Assembly (NCBI RefSeq): GCF_014041935.1
Contig: NZ_CP059491.1
Coordinates: forward strand, 744,001 to 808,000
Direction: 5' to 3'
Source of the DNA: Gordonia jinghuaiqii
GTDB taxonomy: Bacteria > Actinomycetota > Actinomycetes > Mycobacteriales > Mycobacteriaceae
Length of the DNA stretch: 64,000 nt
The stretch's first letter is position 1. Every line of letters starts with the position of its first letter. The translations under genes and the position numbers were made by a program. Of this stretch, positions 8,278 to 16,675 are shown in pieces. The notes under the pieces were generated by a model, which made no database searches, was not told the DNA's origin, and saw only the letters and a list, made by a program, of their open reading frames with translations.

Positions 8278-9573
8278 ATGAGCAACGTCGGAAAGCCCCG
8301 TACCGCCGCGGAAATCCAGCAGGACTGGGACACCAACCCCCGTTGGAAGGGCATCACCCGCGACTACACCGCCGAGCAGGTCGCCCAGCTCCAGGGTTCG
8401 GTCGTCGAGGAGCACACCCTCGCCCGTCGTGGCGCCGAGATCCTCTGGGACGGCGTGACCAAGGGCGACGGCAGCTACATCAACGCGTTGGGCGCCCTCA
8501 CCGGTAACCAGGCCGTGCAGCAGGTCCGCGCCGGCCTGAAGGCCGTGTACCTCTCGGGCTGGCAGGTCGCCGGTGACGCGAACCTGTCGGGTCACACCTA
8601 CCCCGACCAGTCGCTCTACCCCGCCAACTCGGTCCCGAACGTCGTGCGTCGTATCAACAACGCGCTGCTGCGCGCCGACGAGATCGCCCGCGTCGAGGGT
8701 GACGACTCCGTCGACAACTGGGTCGTGCCGATCGTCGCCGACGGCGAAGCCGGCTTCGGTGGCGCCCTCAACGTCTACGAGCTGCAGAAGGCCATGATCG
8801 CCGCGGGTGCCGCAGGCACCCACTGGGAGGATCAGCTCGCCTCGGAGAAGAAGTGCGGCCACCTCGGTGGCAAGGTGCTCATCCCCACCCAGCAGCACAT
8901 CCGCACGCTGAACTCGGCTCGCCTGGCCGCCGACGTCGCCGGTGTCCCCACCGTGGTCATCGCGCGCACCGACGCCGAGGCCGCCACCCTGATCACCTCG
9001 GATGTCGACGAGCGCGACAAGCAGTTCGTGACCGGTGAGCGCACCGCCGAGGGCTACTACCACGTGAAGAACGGCATCGAGCCGTGCATCGAGCGTGCGA
9101 AGTCCTACGCGCCCTACGCCGACATGATCTGGATGGAGACCGGTACCCCCGATCTCGAGCTCGCCCGCAAGTTCGCCGAGGCCGTCAAGTCCGAGTTCCC
9201 CGACCAGCTGCTGTCCTACAACTGCAGCCCGTCGTTCAACTGGAGCAAGCACCTCGACGACAGCACCATCGCCAAGTTCCAGAACGAGCTCGGCGCCATG
9301 GGCTTCACCTTCCAGTTCATCACGCTGGCCGGATTCCACTCGCTCAACTACGGCATGTTCGATCTGGCCTACGGTTACGCCCGCGAGCAGATGAGCGCCT
9401 TCGTCGACCTGCAGAACCGCGAGTTCAAGGCCGCCGAGGAGCGTGGCTTCACCGCCGTCAAGCACCAGCGTGAGGTCGGCGCCGGCTACTTCGACAGCAT
9501 CGCCACCACCGTCGACCCGAACACCTCGACCGCAGCTCTGAAGGGCTCGACCGAGGAAGGCCAGTTCCACTAG
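8278..9573 (+). CDS. aceA: isocitrate lyase
   Basis: A 431-aa enzyme that cleaves isocitrate to succinate and glyoxylate, the first step of the glyoxylate bypass needed for growth on acetate and fatty acids. The catalytic loop KKCGHLGGK has the active-site Cys at residue 193. [12 protein letters not shown] and [14 protein letters not shown] are further family blocks. The length equals the short actinobacterial type (Icl1, about 428 aa). It starts at ATG 8278 after a weak ribosome-binding site. Neighbours ramB and fadB2 fit a fatty-acid/acetate locus. A strong hairpin follows the stop, so it is probably monocistronic. Confidence 0.98.
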   Translation: MSNVGKPRTAAEIQQDWDTNPRWKGITRDYTAEQVAQLQGSVVEEHTLARRGAEILWDGVTKGDGSYINALGALTGNQAVQQVRAGLKAVYLSGWQVAGDANLSGHTYPDQSLYPANSVPNVVRRINNALLRADEIARVEGDDSVDNWVVPIVADGEAGFGGALNVYELQKAMIAAGAAGTHWEDQLASEKKCGHLGGKVLIPTQQHIRTLNSARLAADVAGVPTVVIARTDAEAATLITSDVDERDKQFVTGERTAEGYYHVKNGIEPCIERAKSYAPYADMIWMETGTPDLELARKFAEAVKSEFPDQLLSYNCSPSFNWSKHLDDSTIAKFQNELGAMGFTFQFITLAGFHSLNYGMFDLAYGYAREQMSAFVDLQNREFKAAEERGFTAVKHQREVGAGYFDSIATTVDPNTSTAALKGSTEEGQFH

Positions 9574-9622
9574 GAACTCCTCGTCGCACCTTGTGTGAGG
9601 TGTGCTCGTGGCTGACAGACGA

Positions 9623-9667
9623 CCCGGGGTGAGCAGGTTTCAGACCCGCTCACCCCGGGCTCGTTTT
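9623..9667 (+). terminator. terminator after aceA
   Basis: A 12-bp perfect stem (CCCGGGGTGAGC at 9623-9634 with GCTCACCCCGGG at 9648-9659) and a 13-nt loop, followed by CTCGTTTTATC. A typical intrinsic terminator 50 nt after the aceA stop. Confidence 0.85.
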
Positions 9668-9819
9668 ATCCGCGGCCGAATCATCTCAACACCTGGGTGG
9701 AGCACACCGGCTCGCCCGCAACGGATCTCGACTCGAGATCGTTTGATCTCCAACCTCGCGAACCGCTTCGGCCCTTCCGGGTGGTCACCACGGTCCGAGC
9801 AGTTCTCCAAGGAGTCGAC

Positions 9820-10704
9820 ATGACAGGCCAGAAGATCTCCCGTGTCGGCGTCGTCGGCGCCGGCCAGATGGGCGCCGGTATCGCGGAGGTGTGTGCACGC
9901 GCGGACGTGGACGTGCTGGTCTATGAATCGACCCGCGAACTCGCGGCCGAGGGACGCACGCGTGTCCTGCGCTCGCTCGACCGCGGGGTGTCCAGCGGCA
10001 AGCTGACCGAGCGGGAGCGCGAGCAGGCGTCGTGCCGTCTCCGCTTCACCTCGGATCTGGGCGACTTCGCCGACCGCGAACTCGTATGTGAGGCCGTCGT
10101 GGAGGACGAGGTCGTCAAGACCGAGATCTTCACCGCGCTCGACAAGGTCGTCACCGACCCTGGCGCGGTATTGGCGTCGAACACCTCCTCCATCCCGATC
10201 ATGAAGCTGGGCATGGCAACTCAGAATGCCGCACGCGTGATCGGGATGCATTTCTTCAACCCGGTGCCGGTGCTCCCGCTGGTCGAACTCGTCACGACCC
10301 TGATGACCACACCGGAGATCACCGCGCGGGCGGAAGCCTTCGCCCACGACATCCTCGGCAAGCAGGTCGTCCGATCCGCCGACCGCTCGGGCTTTGTCGT
10401 GAACGCACTTCTGGTTCCGTACCTGCTCTCGTCGATCCGGATGGTGGAGAGTGGTTTCGCCACCGTCGAGGACATCGACAAGGCGATGGTCTTCGGATGC
10501 GCCCACCCGATGGGGCCGCTGAAACTGAGCGACCTCGTCGGCCTCGACACCGTCAAGGCGATCGCCGACAAGATGTACGAGGAGTTCAAGGAGCCGCTCT
10601 ACTCGCCCCCGCCACTGCTGCTGCGCATGGTCGAGGCGGGCCGGTTGGGCAAGAAGGCCGGCCGCGGCTTCTACCGGTACGAGCAGAACGGCTCGGGCCG
10701 GTAG
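9820..10704 (+). CDS. fadB2: 3-hydroxybutyryl-CoA dehydrogenase, FadB2 type
   Basis: A 294-aa NAD-binding 3-hydroxyacyl-CoA dehydrogenase. The N-terminal Rossmann motif GVVGAGQMGAGIA (about residues 9-21) binds NAD. SNTSSIPI and GMHFFNPVPVLPLVE carry the catalytic His/Asn area, and the C-terminal domain ends in GRLGKKAGRGFYRY. It interconverts 3-hydroxybutyryl-CoA and acetoacetyl-CoA in beta-oxidation. The ATG at 9820 has AAGGAG (9808-9813) at good spacing; the longer upstream reading frame has no support. Its place next to aceA matches Rv0467-Rv0468 of M. tuberculosis. Confidence 0.95.
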   Translation: MTGQKISRVGVVGAGQMGAGIAEVCARADVDVLVYESTRELAAEGRTRVLRSLDRGVSSGKLTEREREQASCRLRFTSDLGDFADRELVCEAVVEDEVVKTEIFTALDKVVTDPGAVLASNTSSIPIMKLGMATQNAARVIGMHFFNPVPVLPLVELVTTLMTTPEITARAEAFAHDILGKQVVRSADRSGFVVNALLVPYLLSSIRMVESGFATVEDIDKAMVFGCAHPMGPLKLSDLVGLDTVKAIADKMYEEFKEPLYSPPPLLLRMVEAGRLGKKAGRGFYRYEQNGSGR

Positions 10705-10797
10705 TTCGCGATCAGCGACCCTTGACGCCGCTCACCTGCGGCGATGTCTGGATTGCCGTTCGGAACCGGTCGATGGAAGTGACTTACGCCACCAGTG
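10705..10797. other. spacer after fadB2
   Basis: Only a weak 6-bp hairpin (10726-10743) is visible. The remainder of the gap up to 11040 is the hbhA promoter and leader described separately. Confidence 0.4.
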
Positions 10798-10838
10798 TTA
10801 GCAGAATGCTTGCATTTGCTAGCACGGCGTGGATACTT
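10798..10838 (+). promoter_or_regulatory. promoter/operator of the first hbhA-like gene
   Basis: Three related blocks, TTAGCA (10798-10803), TGCTTGCA (10807-10814) and TGCTAGCA (10817-10824), precede a -10-like GATACT (10832-10837); TTGCAT (10810-10815) sits at -35 with a 16-bp spacer. The same arrangement, shifted by one base, occurs at 18046-18086 before the XRE-hbhA operon. The palindromic GC blocks look like an operator, probably for the XRE protein at 18165. A leader of about 200 nt separates it from the start codon. Confidence 0.65.
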
Positions 10839-11040
10839 GAGGATGGAAACACCAATACCGATGGCGCCGCGGTTCCCCTTCTCTCGCGCGGTTGCGGACC
10901 CGAGCACCGATGGTCTGCGATACCGCACAATCAAGCGACAGGCGACGGAATCCCCCGACATGCGCCCGGCGATGATGCCGAGATGAGCGAGACCGCATGT
11001 GCTGCAGCGCGATTGGTGACCCAACCAAAAGGAGTCCACT

Positions 11041-11826
11041 GTGACCACCACCGAACGAAACTACGCCCCCCTCTACGCCGCGGTCGGCGCCGGTGACTAC
11101 GCCTTCACCCAGGTCACCGAGAAGCTCACCGAGCTGCGCGAACGTACCGAGGCTGCTGCCGAGACCGCTCAGTCGCGTCTCGAGGCCCGCTACAGCGAGA
11201 CCAAGACCCTGCTGAACGAGCTGCCCGAGACCGCCCAGTCGCGGATCGGCGAGGCCAAGACCCGTATCGAGTCGCTCTCCGAGGAGGTCCCCGGAGACCT
11301 CGAGGAGCTGCGCGGCAAGCTCACCGCCGACGAGCTCAAGCGTCTCGCCGACCCGTACGTGGAGAAGGCCTACGGCTTCTACACCTCGCTCGCCGAGCGC
11401 GGCGAGGCCACCCTGGACCGCCTGCGCACCAAGCCGGTCGTCCAGGAGAACCTGACCCGCGCCGAGAAGGTCTACAACGACGCGGTCGACCTCACCGAGG
11501 ACGCCCTCGGCGTCGTGTCCACCCAGACCCGCCTCGTCGGTGATCGTGCCGCCAAGCTGGCCGGTCGCGTGAGCGAAGAGGTCGAGGACGTCGCGGTCGC
11601 GATCGAAGAGGCCGGCGGTGTCGTGAAGGAGCAGGCCAACGACGCGGCCAAGGAACTCGACGGCGCCGCAGGCACTGTCGAGGCCAAGGGTCGCGCTGCC
11701 AAGGCTTCGCCGGCCAACAAGGTCGCCGAGGCCAAGACCACCCCGGTGCCCCCGGTCAAGAAGACCACCGCCAAGAAGGCGCCGGCCAAGAAGGCTCCGG
11801 CCAAGAAGCCGACCACCGCGAAGTAG
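11041..11826 (+). CDS. hbhA: heparin-binding haemagglutinin (HBHA)-like protein, copy 1
   Basis: A 261-aa protein. The region of residues 15-150 is strongly charged and predicted coiled coil (repeated E/R/K heptads, e.g. TEKLTELRERTEAA). The C-terminus is Lys/Ala/Pro-rich with [13 protein letters not shown] repeats, the heparin/glycan-binding tail of mycobacterial HBHA. There is no signal peptide, as in known HBHA, which is surface exposed by an unclear route. Start GTG 11041 follows AAAAGGAG. It is single-gene between its own promoter and a strong terminator. The second copy at 18693 has a much longer tail. The role as an adhesin or cell-surface/lipid-body protein is inferred from the family. 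Confidence 0.87.
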   Translation: MTTTERNYAPLYAAVGAGDYAFTQVTEKLTELRERTEAAAETAQSRLEARYSETKTLLNELPETAQSRIGEAKTRIESLSEEVPGDLEELRGKLTADELKRLADPYVEKAYGFYTSLAERGEATLDRLRTKPVVQENLTRAEKVYNDAVDLTEDALGVVSTQTRLVGDRAAKLAGRVSEEVEDVAVAIEEAGGVVKEQANDAAKELDGAAGTVEAKGRAAKASPANKVAEAKTTPVPPVKKTTAKKAPAKKAPAKKPTTAK

Positions 11827-11844
11827 TCTCTCGCACAGTCGAAC

Positions 11845-11880
11845 ACAACGCCCCCGCATCACGCGGGGGCGTTGTTTCGT
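11845..11880 (+). terminator. terminator after hbhA copy 1
   Basis: A perfect 13-bp stem (ACAACGCCCCCGC at 11845-11857, GCGGGGGCGTTGT at 11863-11875) with a 5-nt loop and a T-containing tail, 18 nt after the stop. Confidence 0.85.
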
Positions 11881-11898
11881 CTTCCTTCGCGCGGGATG

Positions 11899-11955
11899 GC
11901 TTCCTTCCCGCTTATTGGGTCCAATTAGCGGGAAGGAAGCGACCCGGCGGGAACG
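11899..11955 (+). repeat. 57-bp inverted repeat, left copy (contains a 42-bp palindrome)
   Basis: Bases 11899-11940 fold on themselves with 20-bp arms (19 of 20 pair) around a 2-nt centre; GACCCGGCGGGAACG (11941-11955) follows. The whole 57 bp is present in inverted orientation at 12970-13026 with 52 of 57 identities. The two copies bracket the broken DUF559-like gene. Confidence 0.85.
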
Positions 11956-11979
11956 TGGCGGGGTCAAAAGGTGGCAGGG

Positions 11980-12918
11980 TCAAGCAGCCAGCTCCAGTTT
12001 CACCAGCCAGGGCCGCAGGAGTTCGACGAGCCCACCGCTCTCGAGTAGAGGCCAGGTCCAGCGCACGACGACCGCACCCAGCGCGCGGAGCTCGTCCTCG
12101 CGCAACTTCTCCTGGATCACCGCATCCGCGACGGTCTGTCCGGGCGCTCTGAGACGTCCGTACTTGACCATCCCGTCGAACTCGCCGATGAGCAACTCGT
12201 CCCAATCGAAATCCGCTCGATAACTACCTGTGCGGCAGTGGAAATGATGCTGGAGTCGTGGTGTCGGCAGGCCGGCTTCGATCATCTGTGCACGGCTCCA
12301 CGATTCGCCGACGCTCTCCGACGCACCGTCGGCGAGCGCCAGTGCGCGTCGTGCGACCCGGATGCCCTTCCGGCGACGCGACGCCAGGATCCTGTCGATG
12401 ACGGCCCGATCGGAGCCCGCTCGCAGGGCCTGATCCATCGCGGTGAGTGCCTGCGCGAAGTCTCCGGTGGTTGCCACATCGACGGCCGTCCGTTCGAGAC
12501 TTGTCACGCTGATCCCGTCGACCTCGACGATCTCATCGTCGTCGACCGGCGCGGCGTGCACGTGCCGCTATGTCAGGACCGCCCCGCCGGAGTGCTTGCC
12601 GTTGGTGACGTGGACGCGATCGATCTCGGGGTTCAGCAAGGGGACGCCCAGCACGGTTGCCGCGGAGGCGTGACTCAACGGGAGAGCTCGTCCTGTCGAG
12701 TACTCAGAGGTCACGACGGCGATCGCCGTCAGCCGGTGGAGTTTCTGCGCTCCCTCGTGGCCGCCGAAGTCGGTGCAGTTCTCGACCGCGACTCCCGGCA
12801 CAAGCCTGATGAGGTCGCCGTTCTTGACCGCGGCGGCGAGTTGATTGTCGGAGAACGCGGCCGCGAGGGCGACGCCGCGACGGATGAGACCGAACCGGTC
12901 CACGGGATAACTGGTCAT
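11980..12918 (-). pseudogene. broken AbiEi-like/DUF559 protein gene, split by an in-frame TAG
   Basis: Two consecutive reading-frame pieces are in the same frame. Codons from ATG 12918 to 12571 give 116 aa resembling the N-terminal winged-helix half of AbiEi/DUF559 proteins (DRFGLIRRGVALAA, LPLSHASAATVLGVPL). A TAG at 12568-12570 stops it, and the frame then continues through RHVHAAPVDDDEIVEVDG to 11980. The downstream half has SLERTAVDVA and a vsr/DUF559-like nuclease-fold end (YRADFDWDELLIGEFDG, EKLREDELRALGAVVVRW). Removing the stop gives about 312 aa, the usual family length. So this looks like one gene with a recent nonsense change; a sequencing error or read-through cannot be excluded. 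It sits exactly between the 57-bp inverted repeats. Confidence 0.75.
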
Positions 12919-12969
12919 CTCTGTTCGACGCAACGGAGGGCAGATCGGCTCCATGCGCCATTCGCTTTT

Positions 12970-13026
12970 CGTTCCCGCCGGGTCGCTTCCCTCCCGCTGA
13001 TTGGCTCCAATAAGCGGGAGGGAAGC
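12970..13026 (-). repeat. 57-bp inverted repeat, right copy (contains a 42-bp palindrome)
   Basis: The reverse-complement partner of 11899-11955, 5 mismatches in 57. Internal arms GCTTCCCTCCCGC.../...GCGGGAGGGAAGC (12985-13026) fold with 19 of 20 pairs. The outer flank (13027-13039) continues the palindrome to about 68 bp in total (12972-13039). Confidence 0.85.
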
Positions 13027-13044
13027 CACCCGGCGGGAAGGAGG

Positions 13045-13584
13045 TCAGCCCGCGGGGGTCTCGGGAGACCGGATGGTCAGGACCGCGAGGGCGCCGTCGT
13101 CACTGCGGTAGGTGTGGGGGACGTCGGAGATCCACTGCAGCGAGTGCCCGGGCCCGGCGGTCCGTTCCTCGCCGACGCGACCGGCGACGAGGTGACCACT
13201 CACGACGTGCACGTGTTCGACGACGCCGGGGCCGTGTGCGGGGGATTCGCGAACACCGCCGGGGGTGACCTGCAGCCAGAACACCTCGACGGTGCCGGCG
13301 TCGGGCACGTGCTCGACGTGGAGCAGTCGCGCGGCGAGGTATGGGCTTGCGCCTTCGGCCCCGGACTCCTGGCCGAGAAGTGCCGTCAGCGGAACCCCGA
13401 GCGGGCCGGCCACGGCGTAGAGGGTATCCAGGGTGGGATTACGTTGTCCGGCTTCGAGTTCGGACAACGATCCCTTGCCGATGCCGGCCTCGCGGGCCAG
13501 TGCGGACAGGCTCATGCCGCGGCGGGTCCGCAACGTCGCGATCCGGGTGCCGACGGTGCGTCGTCGGTCGTCGCCGTGCGTCAT
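13045..13584 (-). CDS. XRE-cupin transcriptional regulator
   Basis: A 179-aa protein: helix-turn-helix at about residues 10-65 (TRIATLRTRRGMSLSALAREAG, then GSLSELEAGQRNPTLDTLY) and a C-terminal cupin barrel (residues 100-175; ESPAHGPGVVEHVHVVSGHL and ISDVPHTYRS supply the His-rich cupin motifs). Such proteins sense a small molecule and usually control the adjacent transporter or enzyme. It is divergent from the BenE-type transporter 75 nt away, with an inverted repeat between. Start ATG 13584 follows a GGAGTTGAGG ribosome-binding site. Confidence 0.88.
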   Translation of the reverse strand: MTHGDDRRRTVGTRIATLRTRRGMSLSALAREAGIGKGSLSELEAGQRNPTLDTLYAVAGPLGVPLTALLGQESGAEGASPYLAARLLHVEHVPDAGTVEVFWLQVTPGGVRESPAHGPGVVEHVHVVSGHLVAGRVGEERTAGPGHSLQWISDVPHTYRSDDGALAVLTIRSPETPAG

Positions 13585-13620
13585 CGCCTCAACTCCGCCA
13601 GTGGTGTCCGCTGGACTACT

Positions 13621-13652
13621 TCGTTCTGTTTACGGAACGATACCGCTATGCT
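13621..13652 (+). promoter_or_regulatory. operator-like inverted repeat and -10 of the BenE-type gene
   Basis: TCGTTC (13621-13626) and GAACGA (13635-13640) are inverted around 8 nt. TATGCT (13647-13652) ends 6 nt before the ATG at 13659, a leaderless -10. The repeat falls in the -35 to spacer zone, where the divergent XRE-cupin protein could repress. Confidence 0.5.
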
Positions 13653-13658
13653 CGCCAC

Positions 13659-14837
13659 ATGACCAGCAGCCCGACCTCCGTGAGCGAGCCGATCATCGCC
13701 GGTGTCGTGACGTCGCTGGTGGGGTTCACCTCGTCGTTCGTCGTGGTGGTGGCCGGTCTGCGGGCGGTCGGGGCGACGCCGGTCCAGGCCGCGTCCGGTC
13801 TGCTCGCGCTGACGGTGATGTTCGCGCTCGGGACGATCCTGCTGTCACTGCGCACACGCCGACCCGTCACTCTGGCGTGGTCGACGCCGGGCGCCGCACT
13901 ACTCGCGTCGACGGGCGCGTCGTACGACGCCGGCTGGTCGGCGGCGGTCGGCGCGTTTCTGGTCGTGGGCCTGCTCATCCTCGCCACCGGCCTGGTACCG
14001 GCGCTCGGTGAACTGATCGGACGCATACCGACGCCCATCGCCCAGGCGATGCTGGCCGGTGTGCTTCTCACTCTCTGCCTGGCACCGATGACTTCGCTGG
14101 CGGCACAACCCTGGTCGACGATCCCGATTCTCGCGGTATGGCTGATCGCGATGCGCTGGCTCACCCGGTGGGCGCTGCCGCTCGCGCTCGTGACGGCGTT
14201 CGTCGTGATCGGCGTCCACCTCGCGCTCGACGGCTACGACGGCTGGGCGGGGCAATCGTGGTGGCCGCAACTCGCTTGGACGACACCGACCTTCGACGCC
14301 GGAGCGCTTGTCGGTCTGGCGATCCCGCTGTACATCGTCACGATGGCGTCGCAGAACGTGCCGGGGGTGGCGGTGCTCAAGTCGTTCGGCTATGAAACGC
14401 CCTGGCGGCCTGCGATGTTCGTGACCGGCGCCGGGACCGTCATCGGTGCGCCGTTCGGCGGGCATGCGGTCAACCTCGCCGCACTGTCCGCCGCGCTCGC
14501 CGCGGGACCCGAAGCGGGGGCGGACAGGTCACGACGCTGGGTCGCGGGAGTGGCGACCGGGTCGACGAGCCTGCTACTCGCCGTGCTCTCCGGCGCGCTG
14601 GTCACCATCACGGCCATTGCGCCCGATGGGCTACTGGAAGCTGTTGCCGGCCTGGCCCTCCTGGCGACCTTCGTCGCCGCGCTGATGGGGGCCTTCGAGC
14701 AGATCGAGTTCCGTATCCCTGCTGCCCTCACGTTCGTGACCGCGGCCGCGGGGGTGACGTTCGGCGGTATCGGTGGTGCCTTCTGGGCGCTCGTCATCGG
14801 CCTGGTGTCGCACGAAATTCTGCGGCGGCGGGGGTGA
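13659..14837 (+). CDS. benE: BenE-family benzoate/H+ symporter-like membrane protein
   Basis: A 392-aa, very hydrophobic protein with about 11-12 predicted membrane segments. Family features include the N-terminal GVVTSLVGFTSSFVVVVAGL, TLAWSTPGAALLAS, IPLYIVTMASQNVPG and GAPFGGHAVNLAALSAAL (the BenE substrate-path motifs). BenE/YdcO proteins import benzoate or related aromatic acids with protons; the real substrate here is unknown because no aromatic-degradation genes are nearby. The start is fixed by TATGCT 6 nt before ATG 13659; longer frames upstream overlap the regulator gene. Probably controlled by the divergent XRE-cupin protein. Confidence 0.88.
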   Translation: MTSSPTSVSEPIIAGVVTSLVGFTSSFVVVVAGLRAVGATPVQAASGLLALTVMFALGTILLSLRTRRPVTLAWSTPGAALLASTGASYDAGWSAAVGAFLVVGLLILATGLVPALGELIGRIPTPIAQAMLAGVLLTLCLAPMTSLAAQPWSTIPILAVWLIAMRWLTRWALPLALVTAFVVIGVHLALDGYDGWAGQSWWPQLAWTTPTFDAGALVGLAIPLYIVTMASQNVPGVAVLKSFGYETPWRPAMFVTGAGTVIGAPFGGHAVNLAALSAALAAGPEAGADRSRRWVAGVATGSTSLLLAVLSGALVTITAIAPDGLLEAVAGLALLATFVAALMGAFEQIEFRIPAALTFVTAAAGVTFGGIGGAFWALVIGLVSHEILRRRG

Positions 14838-14928
14838 CCAGAGATCGCCGGCGGCGGTGCCGGGTGGCCGCCGTTGCCCGCGGTGTCCATGTGCTGACCC
14901 TCGACCGCGCGCACGGGTCGGTCCTTGC

Positions 14929-15756
14929 CTATCGGGTGTCTTTCTCGGGCACCAGCGTTGGCGCGGGGGCCGAGGCCGGCGGGAACAGCGGACCGCCGCC
15001 GAACGCGGCGCGATGCGAATCCGGAGGCGTGCCATCGTTGTTGACGACGCCGTAGGAGGCGCCGAGTTCGGCGGTGACCAGGGAGTGCCCGTTGAGGTCG
15101 GCGAGGGCGGGGTCGGTGGCGAGTCGAGAGATGACCCGGCCCACGAACTCCGGGTCCTCCGCTCGTGCCAGCGAGAATCCCGCGAACTCGTCGATCCCGA
15201 GGGACATCAGGAGTTCGGTGCGAATCAGGCCGAGCCACAACGAGACCGCGTTGACGCCGGTGCCCTGCAATTCGACGGCCATGTCGGCGGCCATCTTGTC
15301 CAGTGCGGTCTTGCTCATCCCGTACAACACCGAGTGCAGGTGGCCGCGCGAACCGAAGGACGAGATGTTCGCGATGAGTCCGCGTCCTGTCGTCGTCATG
15401 AGACGCGCCGCGAACACCGAGGACACATAATGTGCGCGCAGCCCGACGCCGATCAGGGTGTCCCAGTCGTCGACGGGACGTTTCCAGAACGGATCCGAGA
15501 AGCCGCCGAAACCGCGCGGCGCGGCCCAGGCGTTGTTGACGAGAAGGTCGAGTTGGCCGCTTCTGGTGGAGATCTCGCTGAAGATTCCGGCGACGGCGTC
15601 GTCGTCGGTGTGGTCACACGGCAAGGCGATGGCGCAGTCGGGCCCGGTGCCCTTCCGTGAGGTGACGTAGGTGGTCCATCCGTCGTCGACGAGCGCCCGG
15701 GCGATCCCGAACCCGACGCCACGACTGCCGCCGGTGACCAGCGCGACGCGAGTCAT
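14929..15756 (-). CDS. short-chain dehydrogenase/reductase
   Basis: A 275-aa SDR. VALVTGGSRGVGFGIAR at residues 4-20 is the TGxxxGxG cofactor motif, and LLVNNAW replaces the usual NNAG. The catalytic triad is plausible as S (NISSFGS), Y and K (YGMSK). A C-terminal Pro/Ala extension is present. Its ATG overlaps the stop of the upstream TetR gene (ATGA at 15753-15756), so the two are translationally coupled. The substrate is unknown; the TetR partner may respond to it. Confidence 0.88.
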   Translation of the reverse strand: MTRVALVTGGSRGVGFGIARALVDDGWTTYVTSRKGTGPDCAIALPCDHTDDDAVAGIFSEISTRSGQLDLLVNNAWAAPRGFGGFSDPFWKRPVDDWDTLIGVGLRAHYVSSVFAARLMTTTGRGLIANISSFGSRGHLHSVLYGMSKTALDKMAADMAVELQGTGVNAVSLWLGLIRTELLMSLGIDEFAGFSLARAEDPEFVGRVISRLATDPALADLNGHSLVTAELGASYGVVNNDGTPPDSHRAAFGGGPLFPPASAPAPTLVPEKDTR

Positions 15757-16634
15757 GATGCGTTCGGCGGTGCGGGTTCGGAGGCCGGGTGATCCGGTGC
15801 CGGGAAATCCGCCGCGGGGAATTCCGGCGCCCGTACGTCCGCCGGCGAACCGTCTTCCGGCGGGTCGAAAAGAGCTGGCGGAGAAGCGAGGAACGCCTCT
15901 CGAGAACCGTTGACCTTCCACACTCCGACCACTGCGCTCCACACCATCATCGTCAGATAGTCGACGACCTGGTCGGCGTCGAGTGTCCTGTTGGTCATCC
16001 ACCAGTCGACGACATGCTGTATCCCGCCGACGAGGGCGTGCGACCAGAGTTCGGCGCCGGTGGTGTCGGCGCCCCGCTCGTCCATCCGCATCGTGATGCT
16101 GCTCATCACCAGCTGCGAGACCAGGCGGACCGAATCCGCCGGTGCCGGCGACGATGTGGGCGAACTGGCAAGTGCGAATCGATAGATGTTCGGCTCGTCG
16201 TCGACGGCGTGGACGTACACCCCGATGATGGTGTGCGTCAGGGTGTACTCGTCGACGTCGTCGGAGATCGCGTCGGTCAGTCGCGGCCAGATCGTGGTCT
16301 CGAAGAACCGCACCGTGGTGGCGACGCCGAGATCGCTCTTGTCGGTGAAGTAGCGGTAGAGGACCGTCTTGGAGACCCCGATGTGGGCGGCGATCTCGTC
16401 CATTCCGACGTCGGCGCCGAGCTCGCGGACCGCGGCGATCACTCCGTCGGTCAACTCGGTGCGCCGGGCGAGCTTGTGTTTCTCCCAACGCTGCTTGCGT
16501 CCGTCGGGCTTGGCTCCGGTCTCGGCGACTGATTCGGTGACCGTGGTCAGCACCTGTTCGAGGCCACGCGTCACGTTGGCCGCGGCCGCCATTGCTGCGC
16601 GCGCGGCGGCTGCGGGATTCGGGCGGTTGGCCAT
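15753..16634 (-). CDS. TetR-family transcriptional regulator
   Basis: A 293-aa protein with an N-terminal extension and a TetR helix-turn-helix at about residues 60-105 (MDEIAAHIGVSKTVLYRYFTDK). A ligand-binding domain follows and ends in a Pro-rich tail (DFPAPDHPASEPAPP). The position upstream of a DUF445 membrane gene and near XRE-hbhA corresponds to Rv0472c. ATG 16634 gives a start with MANRP; a GTG directly before it is possible. First gene of a two-gene operon with the SDR; divergent from the DUF445 gene, about 40 nt between starts. Confidence 0.88.
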   Translation of the reverse strand: MANRPNPAAAARAAMAAAANVTRGLEQVLTTVTESVAETGAKPDGRKQRWEKHKLARRTELTDGVIAAVRELGADVGMDEIAAHIGVSKTVLYRYFTDKSDLGVATTVRFFETTIWPRLTDAISDDVDEYTLTHTIIGVYVHAVDDEPNIYRFALASSPTSSPAPADSVRLVSQLVMSSITMRMDERGADTTGAELWSHALVGGIQHVVDWWMTNRTLDADQVVDYLTMMVWSAVVGVWKVNGSREAFLASPPALFDPPEDGSPADVRAPEFPAADFPAPDHPASEPAPPNAS

Positions 16635-16675
16635 CACGCCGCCAGCGTAGTCGCTCGATGGGTGACACTGGTTCC

